NCBI GenBank assembly: GCA_945875135.1
Contig: CAMCJO010000118.1
Location: 1 to 6,929 of the forward strand
Direction: 5' to 3'
Length of the DNA stretch: 6,929 nt
Source: an uncultured Porphyromonas sp.
GTDB taxonomy: Bacteria; Bacteroidota; Bacteroidia; Bacteroidales; Porphyromonadaceae
Both the position numbers and the translations under genes were made by a program. Shown piece by piece: positions 1-5,245 of the stretch; the first letter of the stretch is position 1, and the number at the start of each line of letters is the position of its first letter. The notes beneath the pieces were generated by a model. It saw nothing but the letters and a program-made list of their open reading frames with translations, did not search any database and was not told where the DNA came from.

Positions 1-105
1 GTGATCCCCATATTTGGCTGGAATAGCTTTATTTCTGTACATTTGGAGTACAAAGACCAAATAGTAACCGTCCCGTCAGAGGAGGGAGCTTTACAAAGAC
101 CTTGA
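1..105 (+). CDS. ftsQ: Cell division protein FtsQ, C-terminal fragment (5' end outside window)
   Basis: Reading frame 1 is open from the first base to a TGA at 103-105 and gives 34 residues. They contain a Gly-Trp, then an alternating hydrophobic strand (FISVHLEYKDQIV), then a short polar tail ending in LQRP. This resembles the end of Bacteroidota FtsQ proteins, where the last beta strand reads roughly 'I-x-L-x-Y-K-x-Q-V-V' before a short basic tail. FtsQ/DivIB is a single-pass inner-membrane protein whose periplasmic beta domain recruits FtsL/FtsB and later division proteins. Its place directly before ftsA matches the usual division and cell-wall cluster order, with a 54-base gap to ftsA. 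The tail after the last strand (about 11 residues) carries no Lys and seems a little long. The call rests on a short fragment plus context; the POTRA domain and membrane segment are outside the window. Confidence 0.7.
   Translation: MIPIFGWNSFISVHLEYKDQIVTVPSEEGALQRP
13..45 (+). promoter_or_regulatory. Candidate Bacteroidota-type promoter for ftsA-ftsZ
   Basis: TTTG at 13-16 and TACATTTG at 38-45 match the Bacteroidota primary sigma-factor consensus (-33 TTTG, -7 TAnnTTTG) exactly, with 21 bases between them, within the known range of about 19-21. Transcription would start near position 52, giving a leader of about 108 bases before ftsA. The site lies inside the ftsQ coding end, so it would be an internal promoter of the division cluster. 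The match is seen in the sequence; activity is inferred. Confidence 0.5.
36..52. repeat. Inverted repeat TGTAC-N7-GTACA over the ftsA promoter box
   Basis: The arms TGTAC (36-40) and GTACA (48-52) are perfect reverse complements with 7 bases between them, and they enclose most of the TACATTTG box. Such a dyad over a -7 element could be an operator for a dimeric regulator. It also lies in coding sequence for the FtsQ tail, so chance is possible. No regulator can be named. Confidence 0.3.
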
Positions 106-159
106 TCAAGCCTCTCGAATCTGCCTTAACACATAATCGTATACTCTCAACGCACTCTC

Positions 160-1638
160 ATGTTATACAACGAAGATCTCTACACTGCCATAGACTTAGG
201 TAGTGCTACCATACGGGGTATGGTAGGTACTAAGAAGGATGGCAAAGTCCTCCCTATCGCCATAGCCGAGGTGCCCACAAGCAACGCAATCCGCAAGGGG
301 GTCGTCAACAATATGGAGGAGCTACACAACAAGCTCAAGGTACTGATAGATCGCCTCAACGAGCAGCTCCCAGACCACCACACAGAGATCAAAAAGGTCT
401 ACGTCGGCTTCGGCGGTAAGTCCCTTATGTCACGATCCTACAAGATCAATCATAAGATGGACAACCCCGACGGTGAGGAGATCAGCGAATACCATATCAA
501 CCTCATCAATGAGCGTGTCAAGAACTACCGACTCAACGCCCATGAGGTGCTGGATGTGTCGGACCCTTACTGTCTCGTAGACGGACGTGTGGAGAGAAAT
601 ATCAAGGGACTGCTCTGTACGGAGTTTTCGATCCACTTCAACCTCATCACGACGCGCTCTAGCAATGTCAACTTCATCCGTATGGCTATCGAGGATCGTC
701 TAGGACTCGAGCTAGAGGCTATACTCCCCTCTCCATGCTGCGAGGCGGACGTACTCCTCTATCCCGATGCTAAGACGCTCGGCGTAGCGCTAGTCAACAT
801 TGGTGCGGGCACTTCCTCTGTCGCTATCTACAAAAACGATACGCTCAAGTGTCTACGGGTCATCCCCTTTGGTTCGAAAAACATAACCAACGACCTGATG
901 TCTCTCCACATCACTTACCCCGAGGCAGAGAAGATCAAGCTGGAAGAGGCACACCCCTTTACCGATGCTTACGATGATGAGTCTATCACGCTCAGCTCTC
1001 CAGACGGTACTCGTGAGCGAGAGATCAAGATGCGTGACATCAACAGCCTCGTGACTGCCCGTATGAAGGAGATCACCGCCAACGTGCTTCGCGTCATTCG
1101 TGACTTTGAGGCGGGTGCTAGACTGGGTTCTGGCATTGTCCTAGCTGGGCAAGGCGCACTCATGAGAGGCTTCATAAACTACTTACAGAGCGAGAGCAAG
1201 TTTGTCTCACTAGCGCGAGAGTTCAACGATAAGGTGTACAAAGACAACACGCCCCTCTCTAGCGATGTGGACTACGCTGGCTGCGCAGGACTCATCTATC
1301 GCGCCGAGGTCAACTGCGTCGGAGCTATCGACACCCCGCAGACGACGGTCTCTCCCTCAAGCAAGGTCACCACACAGGCTCAGCCTCACCCTCAGCCAGC
1401 AGCGGTACAAGTTGATACGCCCCAGGAGGCTCCCGAAGAGACGACCAGTGTCGCTACACCTCAAGAGGAGCCTGAGCAGCACACCCAGCAGCAGGCTCAG
1501 GCATCGCTCTTTGACCTGCCCGATGTCGATCAGTCGCACAAGGCTGTAAAGCGGGAGCCCAAGAGTGCTAAGCGCAAGAAGTCCTTCAACTGGTTCTCCA
1601 AGATCAAGGACGTACTGACCAACGACGACATCGACTAG
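160..1638 (+). CDS. ftsA: Cell division protein FtsA (actin-like Z-ring membrane anchor)
   Basis: FtsA is an actin/Hsp70-fold ATP-binding protein on the cytoplasmic side of the inner membrane. It ties FtsZ filaments to the membrane and recruits later divisome proteins. The phosphate-1 loop is near residues 10-23 (AIDLGSATIRG), phosphate-2 near 208-224 (VNIGAGTSSVAIY) and the adenosine motif near 325-338 (GIVLAGQGALMRGF). The SHS2/1C subdomain lies between the first two. The ATPase core ends near 400. A low-complexity linker rich in Gln, Pro, Thr and Glu follows (about 400-467), then a basic patch (KSAKRKK, 468-474) and an amphipathic helix (SFNWFSKIKDVL, 475-486) that fits the membrane-targeting sequence. 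At 492 residues it is longer than E. coli FtsA (420), mainly because of the linker. The ATG at 160 places the first strand at the expected distance from the N-terminus. ftsZ follows after 49 bases, suggesting co-transcription. Confidence 0.95.
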   Translation: MLYNEDLYTAIDLGSATIRGMVGTKKDGKVLPIAIAEVPTSNAIRKGVVNNMEELHNKLKVLIDRLNEQLPDHHTEIKKVYVGFGGKSLMSRSYKINHKMDNPDGEEISEYHINLINERVKNYRLNAHEVLDVSDPYCLVDGRVERNIKGLLCTEFSIHFNLITTRSSNVNFIRMAIEDRLGLELEAILPSPCCEADVLLYPDAKTLGVALVNIGAGTSSVAIYKNDTLKCLRVIPFGSKNITNDLMSLHITYPEAEKIKLEEAHPFTDAYDDESITLSSPDGTREREIKMRDINSLVTARMKEITANVLRVIRDFEAGARLGSGIVLAGQGALMRGFINYLQSESKFVSLAREFNDKVYKDNTPLSSDVDYAGCAGLIYRAEVNCVGAIDTPQTTVSPSSKVTTQAQPHPQPAAVQVDTPQEAPEETTSVATPQEEPEQHTQQQAQASLFDLPDVDQSHKAVKREPKSAKRKKSFNWFSKIKDVLTNDDID

Positions 1639-1687
1639 TCCTACCCGCTTACCTTCAATTTATCTAACCTCTTACCTCTTTCGACAA

Positions 1688-3109
1688 ATGGATAACGCAG
1701 ACAAGCTCGTCAACTTCAAATACAATAAAGCGGTCGCTCAGAGAAAGCTCATCAAGGTGATCGGAGTAGGTGGTGCTGGAGGCAATGCCGTCAAGCACAT
1801 TCACGCTTCTGGACTCCAGGGCGTATCCTATCTGCTCCTCAACACTGATGAGCAAGACCTCGCCAAGAGCGGACTAAAAGATGTAGCCGTCATCGGGCAG
1901 AAGCTAACCCAGGGACTAGGTGCCGGAAGTAAGATCGAGGTCGGCGAAGAGGCCGCCCTAGAAGACCGAGAGCTCATCCACTCCCTCCTGGACGACAATG
2001 AGACGCAGATGGTCTTCATCTGCGCTGGTATGGGAGGTGGTACGGGTACCGGAGCTGCGCCTGTCATTGCGAAGATAGCGCGTGACATGGGACTGCTCAC
2101 CGTCGGCTTTATCTTCATGCCTTTCGTCCGTGAGGAGAGACAGCGTATGATCAAAGCGGCACAAGGTGCCGAGCGTATGCGACAAGAGGTAGACTCGCTG
2201 GTCATCATTGCCAACGAAAACATCAACCAAGTCTACGGTGAGCTACCTTGGAACGAGTCTCTCAACAAGGCAAACGAGATCCTAGCCAATGCGGTACGAG
2301 CCATCACGATGGTCATCACCAACGAGATGGAGATGAACCAAGACTTTGCCGATGTGCGTACCACGCTCAAGGACGGAGGTATCGCACACATCAGCATTGG
2401 CTACGGCGAGGGTGTAGACCGTGTGAGCAAGGCTATCGACTCCGCTCTGCGCTCTCCCCTACTCAACAATGACGACATCACGACAGCCACAAGACTTCAG
2501 CTGGCTATCTTCTACGATCCGTCTGACGCACTGACGACAGATGAGATGGACGAGATCAAGAAGCTCACCTCCTCCATCCGCAATCTGCAGAACAATAAGT
2601 CGGGTCACGCTTTCAATGAAGAGCTGGGCAACAAGGTGATGGTGGTCATCATCGCATCGGGCTTCCAAAAGGAGGCGTACATGCCTATGACCGCTATGGA
2701 TGTGGAGGACTATGTGCGCCAGACGGAGATCGAGAAGGAGCAAAACAAGCTACTCAACCAGTATTACTCCGAGTTTGACCTAGAGCCACGTAGCTCTCTG
2801 CCTACCTTTGTGCCTATCGTGCTGACCGACGACGAGCTAGATCGTGACGACCTGATAGACTACCTCGACGAGGAGCCTGCTAAGAACCACAGCTACTCAG
2901 AGGTCGAGGAGCGACGTGCCAAGTACAAGTACGGCAACCAGACACCCGCTATGTCTCAGACGCTTGACACGTCAAAGGTTGCCCAACGCTCCACACCTAC
3001 TCGTATGCCTAGTGCAGACGTAGAGGAGCTGCCCGATGTCGATCCTACGAAGGAAGGTACAGAGCCTACCACCCAACCCGTTAATCAGCCCAAGATCATC
3101 AAGTTCTGA
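1688..3109 (+). CDS. ftsZ: Cell division protein FtsZ (tubulin-like GTPase)
   Basis: FtsZ polymerises with GTP into the cytokinetic ring at midcell. The GTP-binding T1 loop is near residues 25-34 (IGVGGAGGNA), the NTD motif is at 52-54, and the tubulin signature GGGTGTGAAP is near 116-125. MPFVREERQR (144-153) keeps a Glu and an Arg where E. coli has Glu138 and Arg142. The T7 synergy loop NQDFADV (217-223) keeps both Asp residues needed to hydrolyse GTP in the neighbouring subunit. The C-terminal globular domain runs to about residue 328. A long acidic, charged tail follows (about 345-473) and ends in PKIIKF. I could not find the classic C-terminal peptide (D/E-I-P-x-F-L-R) that binds FtsA, ZipA and other partners. 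The ATG at 1688 gives the usual short N-terminal extension. The length of 473 residues suits Bacteroidota FtsZ, which has a long tail. Confidence 0.97.
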   Translation: MDNADKLVNFKYNKAVAQRKLIKVIGVGGAGGNAVKHIHASGLQGVSYLLLNTDEQDLAKSGLKDVAVIGQKLTQGLGAGSKIEVGEEAALEDRELIHSLLDDNETQMVFICAGMGGGTGTGAAPVIAKIARDMGLLTVGFIFMPFVREERQRMIKAAQGAERMRQEVDSLVIIANENINQVYGELPWNESLNKANEILANAVRAITMVITNEMEMNQDFADVRTTLKDGGIAHISIGYGEGVDRVSKAIDSALRSPLLNNDDITTATRLQLAIFYDPSDALTTDEMDEIKKLTSSIRNLQNNKSGHAFNEELGNKVMVVIIASGFQKEAYMPMTAMDVEDYVRQTEIEKEQNKLLNQYYSEFDLEPRSSLPTFVPIVLTDDELDRDDLIDYLDEEPAKNHSYSEVEERRAKYKYGNQTPAMSQTLDTSKVAQRSTPTRMPSADVEELPDVDPTKEGTEPTTQPVNQPKIIKF

Positions 3110-3119
3110 GCGGAAGCTC
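3108..3119 (+). other. Small GGAA-capped hairpin over the ftsZ stop
   Basis: GAGC (3108-3111), loop GGAA and GCTC (3116-3119) form a 4-bp stem with a GNRA-type tetraloop. It overlaps the ftsZ stop codon and ends 8 bases before the mtnN start. It has no T-tract, so it is not a terminator. It could influence the start of mtnN translation, but a stem this short can arise by chance. Confidence 0.2.
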
Positions 3120-3127
3120 TAGCAAGT

Positions 3128-3880
3128 ATGTCCCCCTCCATTGTCTTGCTATGCGCTATGGGCAAAGAGCACATGGCGATACAGTCCGCTCTACAAGCTC
3201 TAGCACCCGCTGTCGAGCTGGTCGAGTGCGCTTTGGTCGAGAAGGCTCCTTTTGCCGTCTATCGCTACACCTTACGACTAGAGGAGCGTGCCACTGAGTG
3301 GACCTTTCACCTCATAGAGACAGGCATCGGCAAGGTGCACGCAGCACTTGCCACGCAGCGAGCCGTCGAGCACTATCAGCCCCAGCTCTTAGTCAACGTA
3401 GGCGTGTCGGGAGGACTTTACTCAGGGGCACAGGTCGGCGACCTTTGTCTCTCGACGGCTTACCGCTACCACGACGTCTGGTGCGGTGAGGGCAATGAGC
3501 GCGGACAAGTACAAGGCATGCCAGCTCAGTTCTCCGCAGATGCCGCAACCATTGCGGCCGTGGCACAGCAACTAAGCATACCGCTTCACGAGGGGTTGCT
3601 CCTCTGTGGTGATACCTTCATACCCGACGCCGAGCACCTAAGAGCCTTCGCACAGCAATACCCCGACCTCGTTGCGGTCGATATGGAGAGCGCCGCCATC
3701 GCTCAGACAGCTTATCTATACCAGACGCCACTCGTCAGCCTACGCATCGTCAGCGACACCCCGCTCACAGAGCAGGATCACGGCAAGCAGTATGCAGACT
3801 TCTGGCAGCAGAGAGACCTCTTCCTCCCGCCCTTTGCAGATGCTATGTGCCTCGTCTGCTCGCTCGCAGGGGGCCTCTAG
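3128..3880 (+). CDS. mtnN: 5'-Methylthioadenosine/S-adenosylhomocysteine nucleosidase family protein (MtnN/Pfs-like)
   Basis: Enzymes of this family cleave adenine from MTA and SAH in the cytoplasm. This relieves inhibition of methyltransferases and feeds methionine salvage or the LuxS route. The 250 residues follow the E. coli MtnN plan (232 residues): IVLLCAMGKE at the start places Glu14 where the family has Glu12, followed by GIGKVHAA (66-73), NVGVSGGL (90-97), VGDLCLSTAYRYHD (103-116), GDTFI (161-165), VDMESAAIA with Glu187 (184-192) and RIVSDTP with Asp210 (206-212). These supply equivalents of the catalytic Glu12, Glu174 and Asp197. The ATG at 3128 gives the right spacing to Glu14 and lies 18 bases after the ftsZ stop, so it is probably in the same transcript. 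A related nucleosidase such as futalosine hydrolase (MqnB) has the same fold and cannot be excluded; the length and the SxGGL and RYHD motifs favour MtnN. Confidence 0.8.
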   Translation: MSPSIVLLCAMGKEHMAIQSALQALAPAVELVECALVEKAPFAVYRYTLRLEERATEWTFHLIETGIGKVHAALATQRAVEHYQPQLLVNVGVSGGLYSGAQVGDLCLSTAYRYHDVWCGEGNERGQVQGMPAQFSADAATIAAVAQQLSIPLHEGLLLCGDTFIPDAEHLRAFAQQYPDLVAVDMESAAIAQTAYLYQTPLVSLRIVSDTPLTEQDHGKQYADFWQQRDLFLPPFADAMCLVCSLAGGL

Positions 3881-3924
3881 CTATAAGCACTTCCCCACAA
3901 AGCGTCTAAACCGATTCGTTTCAC

Positions 3925-3932
3925 TACCTTTG
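3925..3932 (+). promoter_or_regulatory. Candidate -7 promoter box TACCTTTG for the BtuG-like gene
   Basis: TACCTTTG matches the Bacteroidota -7 consensus TAnnTTTG and sits 28 bases before the ATG at 3961, so transcription would begin near 3939 with a leader of only about 20 bases. No TTTG is seen at the -33 distance (around 3900-3906). The box overlaps a 13-base hairpin, CTTTG-CAA-CAAAG (3928-3940). A leader this short leaves no room for a riboswitch. Confidence 0.5.
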
Positions 3933-3960
3933 CAACAAAGTCAATCAATCCAATCATATT

Positions 3961-5130
3961 ATGAAACACTTGTATCGCAACTTACTCCTACTCTGCATCC
4001 TCAGTCTAGGACTCTTCAGCTCTTGTCAAGAGCCTGATGCTATCGTTCCTGCCGACTCGGAGGAGATAGCTAATAGTCAGCAAGTCAGCGGTGGTATCGC
4101 TGGCTTCTACCTGCTTAATGAGGGCAACTTCCAGGCAAACAATAGTTCGCTGGACTACATGAACCTCGTCAACGGCACCTACACACGAAATATCTACGCC
4201 ACAGTCAATCCCAACGTCGTCAAGGAGCTTGGCGATACGGGCAATGACCTACAGGCATACGGCTCTAGACTCTACGCCGTCCTCAACAGCTCTAACAAGG
4301 TTGAGGTCCTCAACGCTCAGAGCGGTAAGCGCATCGGTCAGGTAGACATCCCTAACTGTCGCTACATCTGCTTCAAGGGCGACAATGCTTACGTCTCTAG
4401 CTACGTCAGCACCTCTGAAACACGAGACGCTCAGGGTCAAGTCCGCGGAGCCGTCTATCGTGTCAATCTCAACACACTAGCTATCACAGGGCAGGTCGTC
4501 GTAGGCTACCAGCCTGAGGAGATGGTTATCAAGGGCGAAAAGCTATACGTCGCTAACTCTGGTGGCTACATGAAGCCCAACTATGAGCGTACCATATCGG
4601 TCATCGACCTCAAGAGCTTCACCGAGGTGGATAAGATCGAGGTTGGTATGAACCTCCACCGCCTCAGAGTGGACCACAACGGTAGACTATGGGTCACCTC
4701 GCGTGGTAACTACATCAATGTACCCTCAAACCTCTACTACATAGACCTAGACCCAGCTACGCAAAAGGTTGCAAAGCTCGACTCGCTCAATATACCTTGT
4801 GCTGAGATGGCCTTCTATGGCGATAAGCTCTACTACTACAGCAGCGTCTGGGATAGCGCAACGAATAAGATGAAGACAGGCTTCGGACTGGTTGACATCA
4901 ACGCTGCAAAGCCTCTCACCGAGAGCTTTATCACAGATGGTACGGATGCAAACATTCAGACCGCTTATGGTCTCGCCATCCACCCCGCTTCGGGCGACAT
5001 CTACATCATGGATGCCAAGGACTTTGTCTCTAGTGGTACACTATACTGCTACACACCCGATGGCAAGCTCAAGTGGCAGACCGGACGCACCGGTATGCTG
5101 CCCGCTCACATTGCATTCGTAAAGCAATAA
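3961..5130 (+). CDS. btuG: Surface lipoprotein with YncE/DUF5074-type beta-propeller, probable cobalamin-binding BtuG homologue
   Basis: The N-terminus is a lipoprotein signal: positive n-region (MKHLYRN), hydrophobic core, and lipobox LFSSC with the modified Cys at residue 22. Acidic residues follow the Cys (QEPD, then DSEE), which resembles the Bacteroidota surface-export signal, so the protein probably faces outward from the outer membrane. The mature part (about 49-389) is a run of short beta repeats, a propeller of YncE/DUF5074 type. Telling segments are LLNEGNF (51-57), NPNVVKELGDTGNDLQAYG (83-101), DIPNCRYI (129-136), VGYQPEEMVI (181-190), YVANSGGY (196-203), LHRLRVD (232-238), LWVTSRGNY (243-251), FITDGT (323-328) and PAHIAF (381-386). 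BtuG proteins of Bacteroides share this architecture, bind vitamin B12 very tightly and cap the BtuB barrel. The BtuB-like receptor downstream supports that role. Ligand identity is inferred, because related propellers sit beside receptors for other ligands. No promoter-distal partner was seen upstream. Confidence 0.65.
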   Translation: MKHLYRNLLLLCILSLGLFSSCQEPDAIVPADSEEIANSQQVSGGIAGFYLLNEGNFQANNSSLDYMNLVNGTYTRNIYATVNPNVVKELGDTGNDLQAYGSRLYAVLNSSNKVEVLNAQSGKRIGQVDIPNCRYICFKGDNAYVSSYVSTSETRDAQGQVRGAVYRVNLNTLAITGQVVVGYQPEEMVIKGEKLYVANSGGYMKPNYERTISVIDLKSFTEVDKIEVGMNLHRLRVDHNGRLWVTSRGNYINVPSNLYYIDLDPATQKVAKLDSLNIPCAEMAFYGDKLYYYSSVWDSATNKMKTGFGLVDINAAKPLTESFITDGTDANIQTAYGLAIHPASGDIYIMDAKDFVSSGTLYCYTPDGKLKWQTGRTGMLPAHIAFVKQ

Positions 5131-5144
5131 CTAGACGGCAACGA

Positions 5145-5181
5145 GGCACACGCTAAGTGCCCATCTCTGTCCGTTAGACAG
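5145..5181 (+). other. Two tandem small hairpins between the lipoprotein and receptor genes
   Basis: Hairpin 1 is GGCAC (5145-5149), 7-base loop, GTGCC (5157-5161). Hairpin 2 is CTGTC (5167-5171), 5-base loop, GACAG (5177-5181). Both stems are perfect 5-bp pairs, and they stand directly before the terminator hairpin at 5186. Bases 5131-5138 could pair, with one bulge, with 5171-5177, which would break hairpin 2. The role is unknown: RNA stabilisation at the 3' end of the lipoprotein transcript, or part of an attenuator. Confidence 0.35.
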
Positions 5182-5185
5182 CTAC

Positions 5186-5225
5186 GTAGGGGCGGACTCT
5201 TAGGGAGTTCGCCCCTACCCTTTTT
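5186..5225 (+). terminator. Strong intrinsic (rho-independent) terminator
   Basis: A 14-bp stem (5186-5199 with 5205-5218, one G-T wobble, 8 of the outer 9 pairs around a GGGGC core) closes on a 5-base loop. CC and a run of five T (5221-5225) follow, then TATATA. It ends the btuG-like transcript 20 bases before the receptor ATG. The receptor therefore needs either readthrough or its own promoter; no good TAnnTTTG box is seen between the terminator and 5246. Confidence 0.85.
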
Positions 5226-5245
5226 ATATACAGGTCTTTATCTCG

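Noticed and set aside
1639..1687. Possible promoter between ftsA and ftsZ
   Set aside because: The 49 bases are pyrimidine-rich but contain no TAnnTTTG box, so ftsZ is more likely transcribed together with ftsA.
1828..2226. 132-codon - strand open frame inside ftsZ
   Set aside because: It is antisense to the most conserved part of FtsZ, and its Ser/Pro/Met-rich composition is what reverse reading of these codons gives.
3672..4037. 121-codon + strand open frame bridging the nucleosidase end and the lipoprotein start
   Set aside because: It is out of frame with two well-supported genes, its product is rich in Ser, Arg and Gln without a recognisable motif, and it crosses the promoter gap. It is a shadow frame.
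5131..5245. Cobalamin riboswitch before the receptor
   Set aside because: The gap is too short for the full aptamer, and no B12-box core or long multi-stem fold can be seen by eye. Only simple hairpins and a terminator are present.
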